A stretch of DNA of 64,000 nt from Auanema rhodensis (taxonomy: Eukaryota; Nematoda; Chromadorea; Rhabditida; Rhabditidae): the NCBI GenBank assembly GCA_964057225.1, contig OZ059900.1:15515638-15579637 (forward strand), in the 5' to 3' direction. The notes under the pieces were generated by a model. It worked only from the letters and a program-made list of their open reading frames with translations, ran no database searches and was not told the DNA's origin. Below, piece after piece: positions 1 through 12,012 of this stretch; within the stretch, counting starts at the first letter, position 1, and every line of letters starts with the position of its first letter. The translations under genes were made by a program, and so were the position numbers.

Positions 1-719
1 AGTCAAAACCTTGTTTACAGCGAAATTTCCAAAAACTGGTTTTCCAGCATAATAAAATATTTCTCATGGGAAATACTGTGTTTTTGTATTTTTCTAGTGT
101 TCAGCATGTAAAATGCTTCATTTTAGTATGTAACACGCTGAAATTCGTTGCATTTGACGACTCATATGAACAAAAATCGATTTAATCAATATTAGCCATA
201 AGGGGCGTGCCCTCAGAATATGCTAATTTCCTTAATTTTCTAACCCCTGTTTTTTTGTCGTGAAAGTGGAACTAGACGTTGTACGAACAATTTTGAGCTA
301 GGTTTTATTGACATTGCATGAGTTTGAACACATGAAATCGTAAGTCAAAACCTTGTTTACAGCGAAATTTCCAAAAACTGGTTTTCCAGCATAATAAAAT
401 ATTTCTCATGGGAAATACTGTGTTTTTGTATTTTTCTAGCGTTCAGCATGTAAAATGCTTCATTTTAGTATGTAACACGCTGAATATCGTTGCATTTGAC
501 GACTCATATGAACAAAAATCGATTTAATCAATATTAGCCATAAGGGGCGTGCCCTCAGAATATGCTAATTTCCTTAATTTTCTAACCCCTGTTTTTTTGT
601 CGTGAAAGTGGAACTAGACGTTGTAGGAACAATTTTGAGCTAGGTTTCATTGACATTGCATGAGTTTGAACACATGAAATCGTAAGTCAAAACCTTGTTT
701 ACAGCGAAATTTCCAAAAA

Positions 720-731
720 CTGGTTTTCCAG
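720..731. other. Short inverted repeat CTGG-TTTT-CCAG (u36-u47), in most monomers
   Basis: Four-base arms flank a T4 loop. The site overlaps a second, mutually exclusive dyad, AAAAC-TG-GTTTT, at u32-u43. It recurs in almost every monomer. It is altered where u41 is G (19877, 61941, 63651), which keeps the arms, and where the downstream arm reads tcag (about 23983 and 43133), which breaks it. This is a sequence observation only; no function is implied. Confidence 0.6.
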
Positions 732-754
732 CATAATAAAATATTTCTCATGGG

Positions 755-775
755 AAATACTGTGTTTTTGTATTT
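755..775. other. Inverted repeat AAATAC / GTATTT, 9-nt loop (u71-u91)
   Basis: Six-base perfect arms flank a nine-base T-rich loop. The common variant with T at u71 and u73 (for example 1439-1444, 9647 and 25720) destroys the left arm, so the array is polymorphic for this dyad. Two copies (about 61628 and 63338) carry only the u71 change and may be intermediates. In three co-inherited copies (about 26416, 28810 and 34280) the loop has lost one T. Confidence 0.6.
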
Positions 776-783
776 TTCTAGTG

Positions 784-826
784 TTCAGCATGTAAAATGC
801 TTCATTTTAGTATGTAACACGCTGAA
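784..826. other. Nested inverted repeat TTCAGC ... GCTGAA with inner AGCAT/ATGCT (u100-u142)
   Basis: Outer six-base arms (u100-105 and u137-142) enclose an inner dyad AGCAT-gtaaa-ATGCT (u103-u117) that shares three bases with the outer left arm, so the two alternatives compete. A third possible pairing is GTGTT (u97-101) with AACAC (u132-136). In copies with C at u98 (421-2500 region) this becomes AGCGT with ACGCT instead, so some pairing is retained. Nearly every monomer keeps the outer arms; 43534 (C to G) breaks one. Dyads of this kind are common in satellites, and any role here is inference. Confidence 0.5.
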
Positions 827-843
827 ATTCGTTGCATTTGACG
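827..843 (+). other. Weak partial CENP-B-box-like sequence (u143-u159)
   Basis: Compared with the mammalian CENP-B box core (nTTCGnnnnAnnCGGGn), this site keeps TTCG, the central A and one G of the CGGG half, so 6 of 9 core bases match and the 3' half is essentially absent. It is present in nearly every monomer. Two copies (15194 and 16904) change TTCG to TTTG. Six of nine matches in an AT-rich 342-bp unit can arise by chance, so this is recorded as a resemblance, not as a binding site. Confidence 0.2.
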
Positions 844-857
844 ACTCATATGAACAA

Positions 858-867
858 AAATCGATTT
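858..867. other. 10-bp perfect palindrome AAATCGATTT (u174-u183)
   Basis: This is a perfect palindrome containing ATCGAT. It lies just after a second palindrome, CATATG, at u163-u168. It is conserved in almost all copies. Exceptions are 24459-24460, 30271, 35741 and 37451 (tcg to ccg) and 41214 (aaaaat to aaatat). The site would give a regular 342-bp ladder on restriction digestion. It may be a protein-binding dyad, but nothing here shows that. Confidence 0.6.
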
Positions 868-874
868 AATCAAT

Positions 875-911
875 ATTAGCCATAAGGGGCGTGCCCTCAG
901 AATATGCTAAT
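875..911. other. Nested hairpin-forming dyad ATTAGC(c)ATA ... TATGCTAAT with inner GGGC/GCCC (u191-u227)
   Basis: The outer arms pair over nine bases with one bulged C. The inner GC-rich arms (u203-206 and u209-212) surround a GT centre. This is the only GC-rich patch in an AT-rich monomer and the strongest structural element I see. Position u202 is dimorphic: G in most copies, A in the 'aaagggcg' subtype, and the A extends the inner arm by one pair to AGGGC/GCCCT. In 1561-1580 and 2245-2265 a C to T change weakens the inner stem. A cruciform or transcript hairpin is possible; function is unknown. Confidence 0.6.
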
Positions 912-933
912 TTCCTTAATTTTCTAACCCCTG

Positions 934-940
934 TTTTTTT
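934..940 (+). other. T7 homopolymer (u250-u256), length and base polymorphic
   Basis: Seven Ts is the norm. The tract is T8 in two adjacent copies (about 40261 and 40604), T6 at 42657, and interrupted by A at u256 in a recurrent subtype (3334, 4702, 13252, 14278, 52238, 53948, 55316, 57026, 58394). Copy 7777 has a further AA change. The u256A subtype is a useful marker of higher-order structure. No terminator function is claimed. Confidence 0.7.
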
Positions 941-1368
941 GTCGTGAAAGTGGAACTAGACGTTGTACGAACAATTTTGAGCTAGGTTTCATTGACATTG
1001 CATGAGTTTGAACACATGAAATCGTAAGTCAAAACCTTGTTTACAGCGAAATTTCCAAAAACTGGTTTTCCAGCATAATAAAATATTTCTCATGGGAAAT
1101 ACTGTGTTTTTGTATTTTTCTAGTGTTCAGCATGTAAAATGCTTCATTTTAGTATATAACACGCTGAAATTCGTTGCATTTGACGACTCATATGAACAAA
1201 AATCGATTTAATCAATATTAGCCATAAGGGGCGTGCCCTCAGAATATGCTAATTTCCTTAATTTTCTAACACCTGTTTTTTTGTCGTGAAAGTGGAACTA
1301 GACGTTGTACGAACAATTTTGAGCTAGGTTTCATTGACATTGCATGAGTTTGAACACATGAAATCGTA

Positions 1369-2736
1369 AGTCAAAACCTTGTTTACAGCGAAATTTCCAA
1401 AAACTGGTTTTCCAGCATAATAAAATATTTCTCATGGGTATTACTGTGTTTTTGTATTTTTCTAGCGTTCAGCATGTAAAATGCTTCATTTTAGTATGTA
1501 ACACGCTGAAATTCGTTGCATTTGACGACTCATATGAACAAAAATCGATTTAATCAATATTAGCCATAAAGGGCGTGCTCTCAGAATATGCTAATTTCCT
1601 TAATTTTCTAACCCCTGTTTTTTTGTCGTGAAAGTGGAACTAGACGTTGTAGGAACAATTTTGAGCTAGGTTTCATTGACATTGCATGAGTTTGAACACA
1701 TGAAATCGTAAGTCAAAACCTTGTTTACAGCGAAATTTCCAAAAACTGGTTTTCCAGCATAATAAAATATTTCTCATGGGAAATACTGTGTTTTTGTATT
1801 TTTCTAGCGTTCAGCATGTAAAATGCTTCATTTTAGTATGTGACACGCTGAAATTCGTTGCATTTGACGACTCATATGAACAAAAATCGATTTAATCAAT
1901 ATTAGCCATAAGGGGCGTGCCCTCAGAATATGCTAATTTCCTTAATTTTCTAACACCTGTTTTTTTGTCGTGAAAGTGGAACTAGACGTTGTACGAACAA
2001 TTTTGAGCTAGGTTTCATTGACATTGCATGAGTTTGAACACATGAAATCGTAAGTCAAAACCTTGTTTACAGCGAAATTTCCAAAAACTGGTTTTCCAGC
2101 ATAATAAAATATTTCTCATGGGTATTACTGTGTTTTTGTATTTTTCTAGCGTTCAGCATGTAAAATGCTTTATTTTAGTATGTAACACGCTGAAATTCGT
2201 TGCATTTGACGACTCATATGAACAAAAATCGATTTAATCAATATTAGCCATAAAGGGCGTGCTCTCAGAATATGCTAATTTCCTTAATTTTCTAACCCCT
2301 GTTTTTTTGTCGTGAAAGTGGAACTAGACGTTGTAGGAACAATTTTGAGCTAGGTTTCATTAACATTGCATGAGTTTGAACACATGAAATCGTAAGTCAA
2401 AACCTTGTTTACAGCGAAATTTCCAAAAACTGGTTTTCCAGCATAATAAAATATTTCTCATGGGAAATACTGTGTTTTTGTATTTTTCTAGCGTTCAGCA
2501 TGTAAAATGCTTCATTTTAGTATGTGACACGCTGAAATTCGTTGCATTTGACGACTCATATGAACAAAAATCGATTTAATCAATATTAGCCATAAGGGGC
2601 GTGCCCTCAGAATATGCTAATTTCCTTAATTTTCTAACCCCTGTTTTTTTGTCGTGAAAGTGGAACTAGACGTTGTACGAACAATTTTGAGCTAGGTTTC
2701 ATTGACATTGCATGAGTTTGAACACATGAAATCGTA
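1369..2736 (+). repeat. Dimer HOR, 684 bp x 2
   Basis: Monomers alternate between two types. The first (1369 and 2053) has u71T/u73T, C at u98, u202A, a C to T change in the gccc arm, and u284G. The second (1711 and 2395) has C at u98 and 'gtgacac'. The two 684-bp copies differ at three sites that I can see: 1487/2171, 1678/2362 and 1955/2639. This is the only part of the window where C at u98 dominates, marking a local subfamily. Confidence 0.8.
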
Positions 2737-4984
2737 AGTCAAAACCTTGTTTACAGCGAAATTTCCAAAAACTGGTTTTCCAGCATAATAAAATATTTCT
2801 CATGGGAAATACTGTGTTTTTGTATTTTTCTAGTGTTCAGCATGTAAAATGCTTCATTTTAGTATGTAACACGCTGAAATTCGTTGCATTTGACGACTCA
2901 TATGAACAAAAATCGATTTAATCAATATTAGCCATAAGGGGCGTGCCCTCAGAATATGCTAATTTCCTTAATTTTCTAACCCCTGTTTTTTTGTCGTGAA
3001 AGTGGAACTAGACGTTGTACGAACAATTTTGAGCTGGGTTTCATTGACATTGCATGAGTTTGAACACATGAAATCGTAAGTCAAAACCTTGTTTACAGCG
3101 AAATTTCCAAAAACTGGTTTTCCAGCATAATAAAATATTTCTCATGGGAAATACTGTGTTTTTGTATTTTTCTAGTGTTCAGCATGTAAAATGCTTCATT
3201 TTAGTATGTAACACGCTGAAATTCGTTGCATTTGACGACTCATATGAACAAAAATCGATTTAATCAATATTAGCCATAAGGGGCGTGCCCTCAGAATATG
3301 CTAATTTCCTTAATTTTCTAACCCCTGTTTTTTAGTCGTGAAAGTGGAACTAGACGTTGTACGAACAATTTTGAGCTAGGTTTCATTGACATTGCATGAG
3401 TTTGAACACATGAAATCGTAAGTCAAAACCTTGTTTACAGCGAAATTTCCAAAAACTGGTTTTCCAGCATAATAAAATATTTCTCATGGGAAATACTGTG
3501 TTTTTGTATTTTTCTAGTGTTCAGCATGTAAAATGCTTCATTTTAGTATGTAACACGCTGAAATTCGTTGCATTTGACGACTCATATGAACAAAAATCGA
3601 TTTAATCAATATTAGCTATAAAGGGCGTGCCCTCAGAATATGCTAATTTCCTTAATTTTCTAACCCCGGTTTTTTTGTCGTGAAAGTGGAACTAGACGTT
3701 GTAGGAACAATTTTGAGCTAGGTTTCATTGACATTGCATGAGTTTGAACACATGAAATCGTAAGTCAAAACCTTGTTTACAGCGAAATTTTCAAAAACTG
3801 GTTTTCCAGCATAATAAAATATTTCTCATGGGAAATACTGTGTTTTTGTATTTTTCTAGTGTTCAGCATGTAAAATGCTTCATTTTAGTATGTAACACGC
3901 TGAAATTCGTTGCATTTGACGACTCATATGAACAAAAATCGATTTAATCAATATTAGCCATAAGGGGCGTGCCCTCAGAATATGCTAATTTCCTTAATTT
4001 TCTAACCCCTGTTTTTTTGTCGTGAAAGTGGAACTAGACGTTGTACGAACAATTTTGAGCTAGGTTTCATTGACATTGCATGAGTTTGAACACATGAAAT
4101 CGTAAGTCAAAACCTTGTTTACAGCGAAATTTCCAAAAACTGGTTTTCCAGCATAATAAAATATTTCTCATGGGAAATACTGTGTTTTTGTATTTTTCTA
4201 GTGTTCAGCATGTAAAATGCTTCATTTTAGTATGTAACACGCTGAAATTCGTTGCATTTGACGACTCATATGAACAAAAATCGATTTAATCAATATTAGC
4301 CATAAGGGGCGTGCCCTCAGAATATGCTAATTTCCTTAATTTTCTAACCCCTGTTTTTTTGTCGTGAAAGTGGAACTAGACGTTGTACGAACAATTTTGA
4401 GCTGGGTTTCATTGACATTGCATGAGTTTGAACACATGAAATCGTAAGTCAAAACCTTGTTTACAGCGAAATTTCCAAAAACTGGTTTTCCAGCATAATA
4501 AAATATTTCTCATGGGAAATACTGTGTTTTTGTATTTTTCTAGTGTTCAGCATGTAAAATGCTTCATTTTAGTATGTAACACGCTGAAATTCGTTGCATT
4601 TGACGACTCATATGAACAAAAATCGATTTAATCAATATTAGCCATAAGGGGCGTGCCCTCAGAATATGCTAATTTCCTTAATTTTCTAACCCCTGTTTTT
4701 TAGTCGTGAAAGTGGAACTAGACGTTGTACGAACAATTTTGAGCTAGGTTTCATTGACATTGCATGAGTTTGAACACATGAAATCGTAAGTCAAAACCTT
4801 GTTTACAGCGAAATTTCCAAAAACTGGTTTTCCAGCATAATAAAATATTTCTCATGGGAAATACTGTGTTTTTGTATTTTTCTAGTGTTCAGCATGTAAA
4901 ATGCTTCATTTTAGTATGTAACACGCTGAAATTCGTTGCATTTGACGACTCATATGAACAAAAATCGATTTAATCAATATTAGC
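2527..4984 (+). repeat. 4-monomer-spaced duplication (1368 bp)
   Basis: The segment 2527-3616 is repeated at 3895-4984 with offset 1368 (4 x 342). Shared markers are gctggg at u300 (3034 and about 4402) and the A-interrupted T tract (3334 and 4702). It ends where 3617 reads gctata against gccata. Part of the same module (gctggg monomer, A-interrupted T tract, ccccgg monomer, ttttc monomer) recurs with several differences at 7183-8550, 4446 bp (13 monomers) from 2737-4104. The rare 'ccccgg' at 3668 and 8114 confirms the relationship. Confidence 0.75.
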
Positions 4985-7900
4985 CATAAGGGGCGTGCCC
5001 TCAGAATATGCTAATTTCCTTAATTTTCTAACCCCTGTTTTTTTGTCGTGAAAGTGGAACTAGACGTTGTACGAACAATTTTGAGCTAGGTTTCATTGAC
5101 ATTGCATGAGTTTGAACACATGAAATCGTAAGTCAAAACCTTGTTTACAGCGAAATTTCCAAAAACTGGTTTTCCAGCATAATAAAATATTTCTCATGGG
5201 TATTACTGTGTTTTTGTATTTTTCTAGTGTTCAGCATGTAAAATGCTTCATTTTAGTATGTAACACGCTGAAATTCGTTGCATTTGACGACTCATATGAA
5301 CAAAAATCGATTTAATCAATATTAGCCATAAGGGGCGTGCCCTCAGAATATGCTAATTTCCTTAATTTTCTAACCCCTGTTTTTTTGTCGTGAAAGTGGA
5401 ACTAGACGTTGTACGAACAATTTTGAGCTAGGTTTCATTGACATTGCATGAGTTTGAACACATGAAATCGTAAGTCAAAACCTTGTTTACAGCGAAATTT
5501 CCAAAAACTGGTTTTCCAGCATAATAAAATATTTCTCATGGGAAATACTGTGTTTTTGTATTTTTCTAGTGTTCAGCATGTAAAATGCTTCATTTTAGTA
5601 TGTAACACGCTGAATATCGTTGCATTTGACGACTCATATGAACAAAAATCGATTTAATCAATATTAGCCATAAGGGGCGTGCCCTCAGAATATGCTAATT
5701 TCCTTAATTTTCTAACCCCTGTTTTTTTGTCGTGAAAGTGGAACTAGACGTTGTACGAACAATTTTGAGCTAGGTTTCATTGACATTGCATGAGTTTGAA
5801 CACATGAAATCGTAAGTCAAAACCTTGTTTACAGCGAAATTTCCAAAAACTGGTTTTCCAGCATAATAAAATATTTCTCATGGGAAATACTGTGTTTTTG
5901 TATTTTTCTAGTGTTCAGCATGTGAAATGCTTCATTTTAGTATGTAACACGCTGAAATTCGTTGCATTTGACGACTCATATGAACAAAAATCGATTTAAT
6001 CAATATTAGCCATAAAGGGCGTGCCCTCAGAATATGCTAATTTCCTTAATTTTCTAACCCCTGTTTTTTTGTCGTGAAAGTGGAACTAGACGTTGTAGGA
6101 ACAATTTTGAGCTAGGTTTCATTGACATTGCATGAGTTTGAACACATGAAATCGTAAGTCAAAACCTTGTTTACAGCGAAATTTCCAAAAACTGGTTTTC
6201 CAGCATAATAAAATATTTCTCATGGGAAATACTGTGTTTTTGTATTTTTCTAGTGTTCAGCATGTAAAATGCTTCATTTTAGTATATAACACGCTGAAAT
6301 TCGTTGCATTTGACGACTCATATGAACAAAAATCGATTTAATCAATATTAGCCATAAGGGGCGTGCCCTCAGAATATGCTAATTTCCTTAATTTTCTAAC
6401 CCCTGTTTTTTTGTCGTGAAAGTGGAACTAGACGTTGTACGAACAATTTTGAGCTAGGTTTCATTGACATTGCATGAGTTTGAACACATGAAATCGTAAG
6501 TCAAAACCTTGTTTACAGCGAAATTTCCAAAAACTGGTTTTCCAGCATAATAAAATATTTCTCATGGGTATTACTGTGTTTTTGTATTTTTCTAGTGTTC
6601 AGCATGTAAAATGCTTCATTTTAGTATGTAACACGCTGAAATTCGTTGCATTTGACGACTCATATGAACAAAAATCGATTTAATCAATATTAGCCATAAG
6701 GGGCGTGCCCTCAGAATATGCTAATTTCCTTAATTTTCTAACCCCTGTTTTTTTGTCGTGAAAGTGGAACTAGACGTTGTAGGAACAATTTTGAGCTAGG
6801 TTTCATTGACATTGCATGAGTTTGAACACATGAAATCGTAAGTCAAAACCTTGTTTACAGCGAAATTTTCAAAAACTGGTTTTCCAGCATAATAAAATAT
6901 TTCTCATGGGAAATACTGTGTTTTTGTATTTTTCTAGTGTTCAGCATGTAAAATGCTTCATTTTAGTACGTAACACGCTGAAATTCGTTGCATTTGACGA
7001 CTCATATGAACAAAAATCGATTTAATCAATATTAGCCATAAGGGGCGTGCCCTCAGAATATGCTAATTTCCTTAATTTTCTAACCCCTGTTTTTTTGTCG
7101 TGAAAGTGGAACTAGACGTTGTACGAACAATTTTGAGCTAGGTTTCATTGACATTGCATGAGTTTGAACACATGAAATCGTAAGTCAAAACCTTGTTTAC
7201 AGCGAAATTTCCAAAAACTGGTTTTCCAGCATAATAAAATATTTCTCATGGGAAATACTGTGTTTTTGTATTTTTCTAGTGTTCAGCATGTAAAATGCTT
7301 CATTTTAGTATGTAACACGCTGAAATTCGTTGCATTTGACGACTCATATGAACAAAAATCGATTTAATCAATATTAGCCATAAGGGGCGTGCCCTCAGAA
7401 TATGCTAATTTCCTTAATTTTCTAACCCCTGTTTTTTTGTCGTGAAAGTGGAACTAGACGTTGTACGAACAATTTTGAGCTGGGTTTCATTGACATTGCA
7501 TGAGTTTGAACACATGAAATCGTAAGTCAAAACCTTGTTTACAGCGAAATTTCCAAAAACTGGTTTTCCAGCATAATAAAATATTTCTCATGGGAAATAC
7601 TGTGTTTTTGTATTTTTCTAGTGTTCAGCATGTAAAATGCTTCATTTTAGTATGTAACACGCTGAAATTCGTTGCATTTGACGACTCATATGAACAAAAA
7701 TCGATTTAATCAATATTAGCCATAAGGGGCGTGCCCTCAGAATATGCTAATTTCCTTAATTTTCTAACCCCTGTTTTTTAAACGTGAAAGTGGAACTAGA
7801 CGTTGTACGAACAATTTTGAGCTAGGTTTCATTGACATTGCATGAGTTTGAACACATGAAATCGTAAGTCAAAACCTTGTTTACAGCGAAATTTCCAAAA

Positions 7901-9344
7901 ACTGGTTTTCCAGCATAATAAAATATTTCTCATGGGAAATACTGTGTTTTTGTATTTTTCTAGTGTTCAGCATGTAAAATGCTTCATTTTAGTATGTAAC
8001 ACGCTGAAATTCGTTGCATTTGACGACTCATATGAACAAAAATCGATTTAATCAATATTAGCCATAAAGGGCGTGCCCTCAGAATATGCTAATTTCCTTA
8101 ATTTTCTAACCCCGGTTTTTTTGTCGTGAAAGTGGAACTAGACGTTGTAGGAACAATTTTGAGCTAGGTTTCATTGACATTGCATGAGTTTGTACACATG
8201 AAATCGTAAGTCAAAACCTTGTTTACAGCGAAATTTTCAAAAACTGGTTTTCCAGCATAATAAAATATTTCTCATGGGAAATACTGTGTTTTTGTATTTT
8301 TCTAGTGTTCAGCATGTAAAATGCTTCATTTTAGTATGTAACACGCTGAAATTCGTTGCATTTGACGACTCATATGAACAAAAATCGATTTAATCAATAT
8401 TAGCCATAAGGGGCGTGCCCTCAGAATATGCTAATTTCCTTAATTTTCTAACCCCTGTTTTTTTGTCGTGAAAGTGGAACTAGACGTTGTACGAACAATT
8501 TTGAGCTAGGTTTCATTGACATTGCATGAGTTTGAACACATGAAATCGTAAGTCAAAACCTTGTTTACAGCGAAATTTCCAAAAACTGGTTTTCCAGCAT
8601 AATAAAATATTTCTCATGGGAAATACTGTGTTTTCGTATTTTTCTAGTGTTCAGCATGTAAAATGCTTCATTTTAGTATGTAACACGCTGAAATTCGTTG
8701 CATTTGACGACTCATATGAACAAAAATCGATTTAATCAATATTAGCCATAAGGGGCGTGCCCTCAGAATATGCTAATTTCCTTAATTTTCTAACCCCTGT
8801 TTTTTTGTCGTGAAAGTAGAACTAGACGTTGTACGAACAATTTTGAGCTGGGTTTCATTGACATTGCATGAGTTTGAACACATGAAATCGTAAGTCAAAA
8901 CCTTGTTTACAGCGAAATTTCCAAAAACTGGTTTTCCAGCATAATAAAATATTTCTCATGGGAAATACTGTGTTTTTGTATTTTTCTAGTGTTCAGCATG
9001 TAAAATGCTTCATTTTAGTATGTAACACGCTGAAATTCGTTGCATTTGACGACTCATATGAACAAAAATCGATTTAATCAATATTAGCCATAAGGGGCGT
9101 GCCCTCAGAATATGCTAATTTCCTTAATTTTCTAACCCCTGTTTTTTTGTCGTGAAAGTGGAACTAGACGTTGTACGAACAATTTTGAGCTGGGTTTCAT
9201 TGACATTGCATGAGTTTGAACACATGAAATTGTAAGTCAAAACCTTGTTTACAGCGAAATTTCCAAAAACTGGTTTTCCAGCATAATAAAATATTTCTCA
9301 TGGGAAATACTGTGTTTTTGTATTTTTCTAGTGTTCAGCATGTA

Positions 9345-11489
9345 AAATGCTTCATTTTAGTATGTAACACGCTGAAATTCGTTGCATTTGACGACTCATA
9401 TGAACAAAAATCGATTTAATCAATATTAGCCATAAAGGGCGTGCCCTCAGAATATGCTAATTTCCTTAATTTTCTAACCCCTGTTTTTTTGTCGTGAAAG
9501 TGGAACTAGACATTGTATTAACAATTTTGAGCTAGGTTTCATTGACATTGCATGAGTTTGAACACATGAAATCGTAAGTCAAAACCTTGTTTACAGCGAA
9601 ATTTCCAAAAACTGGTTTTCCAGCATAATAAAATATTTCTCATGGGTATTACTGTGTTTTTGTATTTTTCTAGTGTTCAGCATGTAAAATGCTTCATTTT
9701 AGTATGTAACACGCTGAAATTCGTTGCATTTGACGACTCATATGAACAAAAATCGATTTAATCAATATTAGCCATAAGGGGCGTGCCCTCAGAATATGCT
9801 AATTTCCTTAATTTTCTAACCCCTGTTTTTTTGTCGTGAAAGTGGAACTAGACGTTGTACGAACAATTTTGAGCTAGGTTTCATTGACATTGCATGAGTT
9901 TGAACACATGAAATCGTAAGTCAAAACCTTGTTTACAGCGAAATTTCCAAAAACTGGTTTTCCAGCATAATAAAATATTTCTCATGGGAAATACTGTGTT
10001 TTTGTTTTTTTCTAGTGTTCAGCATGTAAAATGCTTCATTTTAGTATGTAACACGCTGAAATTCGTTGCATTTGACGACTCATATGAACAAAAATCGATT
10101 TAATCAATATTAGCCATAAGGGGCGTGCCCTCAGAATATGCTAATTTCCTTAATTTTCTAACCCCTGTTTTTTTGTCGTGAAAGTGGAACCAGACGTTGT
10201 ACGAACAATTTTGAGCTAGGTTTCATTGACATTGCATGAGTTTGAACACATGAAATCGTAAGTCAAAACCTTGTTTACAGCGAAATTTCCAAAAACTGGT
10301 TTTCCAGCATAATAAAATATTTCTCATGGGAAATACTGTGTTTTTGTATTTTTCTAGTGTTCAGCATGTGAAATGCTTCATTTTAGTATGTAACACGCTG
10401 AAATTCGTTGCATTTGACGACTCATATGAACAAAAATCGATTTAATCAATATTAGCCATAAAGGGCGTGCCCTCAGAATATGCTAATTTCCTTAATTTTC
10501 TAACCCCTGTTTTTTTGTCGTGAAAGTGGAACTAGACATTGTATTAACAATTTTGAGCTAGGTTTCATTGACATTGCATGAGTTTGAACACATGAAATCG
10601 TAAGTCAAAACCTTGTTTACAGCGAAATTTCCAAAAACTGGTTTTCCAGCATAATAAAATATTTCTCATGGGTATTACTGTGTTTTTGTATTTTTCTAGT
10701 GTTCAGCATGTAAAATGCTTCATTTTAGTATGTAACACGCTGAAATTCGTTGCATTTGACGACTCATATGAACAAAAATCGATTTAATCAATATTAGCCA
10801 TAAGGGGCGTGCCCTCAGAATATGCTAATTTCCTTAATTTTCTAACCCCTGTTTTTTTGTCGTGAAAGTGGAACTAGACGTTGTACGAACAATTTTGAGC
10901 TAGGTTTCATTGACATTGCATGAGTTTGAACACATGAAATCGTAAGTCAAAACCTTGTTTACAGCGAAATTTCCAAGAACTGGTTTTCCAGCATAATAAA
11001 ATATTTCTCATGGGAAATACTGTGTTTTTGTTTTTTTCTAGTGTTCAGCATGTAAAATGCTTCATTTTAGTATGTAACACGCTGAAATTCGTTGCATTTG
11101 ACGACTCATATGAACAAAAATCGATTTAATCAATATTAGCCATAAGGGGCGTGCCCTCAGAATATGCTAATTTCCTTAATTTTCTAACCCCTGTTTTTTT
11201 GTCGTGAAAGTGGAACCAGACGTTGTACGAACAATTTTGAGCTAGGTTTCATTGACATTGCATGAGTTTGAACACATGAAATCGTAAGTCAAAACCTTGT
11301 TTACAGCGAAATTTCCAAAAACTGGTTTTCCAGCATAATAAAATATTTCTCATGGGAAATACTGTGTTTTTGTATTTTTCTAGTGTTCAGCATGTGAAAT
11401 GCTTCATTTTAGTATGTAACACGCTGAAATTCGTTGCATTTGACGACTCATATGAACAAAAATCGATTTAATCAATATTAGCCATAAAG
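9345..11489 (+). repeat. Trimer HOR, 1026 bp x about 2
   Basis: 9345-10463 matches 10371-11489 with offset 1026 and one difference seen (10977, A to G). Markers carried in both copies are the u71T/u73T monomer (9647 and 10673), an A to T change giving tttttgttttt (about 10006 and 11032), and gaaccag at u273 (about 10191 and 11217). The match ends where 11490 reads aaagagcg rather than aaagggcg. Confidence 0.85.
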
Positions 11490-12012
11490 AGCGTGCCCTC
11501 AGAATATGCTAATTTCCTTAATTTTCTAACCCCTGTTTTTTTGTCGTGAAAGTGGAACTAGACGTTGTAGGAACAATTTTGAGCTAGGTTTCATTGACAT
11601 TGCATGAGTTTGAACACATGAAATCGTAAGTCAAAACCTTGTTTACAGCGAAATTTCCAAAAACTGGTTTTCCAGCATAATAAAATATTTCTCATGGGAA
11701 ATACTGTGTTTTTGTATTTTTCTAGTGTTCAGCATGTAAAATGCTTCATTTTAGTATGTAACACGCTGAAATTCGTTGCATTTGACGACTCATATGAACA
11801 AAAATCGATTTAATCAATATTAGCCATAAGGGGCGTGCCCTCAGAATATGCTAATTTCCTTAATTTTCTAACCCCTGTTTTTTTGTCGTGAAAGTGGAAC
11901 TAGACGTTGTACGAACAATTTTGAGCTAGGTTTCATTGACATTGCATGAGTTTGAACACATGAAATCGTAAGTCAAAACCTTGTTTACAGCGAAATTTCC
12001 AAAAACTGGTTT

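Larger units (their letters stand above)
685..1026 (+). repeat. Representative monomer, near consensus (u1-u342)
   Basis: This copy carries the majority base at most variable sites, so it serves as the reference for unit coordinates (u = window position minus 684). Main polymorphic sites across the array are: u69 G/A; u71 and u73 A/T; u98 T/C; u110 A/G; u158 C/T; u202 G/A; u215 A/T; u272 C/T; u273 T/C; u278 G/A; u284-285 CG, GG or TT; u299 T/C; u300 A/G; u310 G/T. Long stretches such as u1-u28 and u219-u247 are nearly invariant. Stops occur in all six frames, so the monomer has no coding capacity. The length is twice 171 bp, close to two nucleosome repeats, but I found no convincing half-unit duplication. 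Confidence 0.95.

Noticed and set aside
934-940. T7 tract after the dyad as a transcription terminator
   Set aside because: The GC-rich hairpin ends about 22-38 bp upstream of the T tract, too far for an intrinsic terminator, and there is no gene to terminate.
685-1026. Primate-style alpha satellite, because 342 is 2 x 171
   Set aside because: The two halves do not align to each other. Only short resemblances were seen, at inconsistent offsets (about 160 for gctgaaattcgttg against gctaggtttcattg, about 201 for aatttcc). CpG content and sequence also do not suggest alpha satellite.
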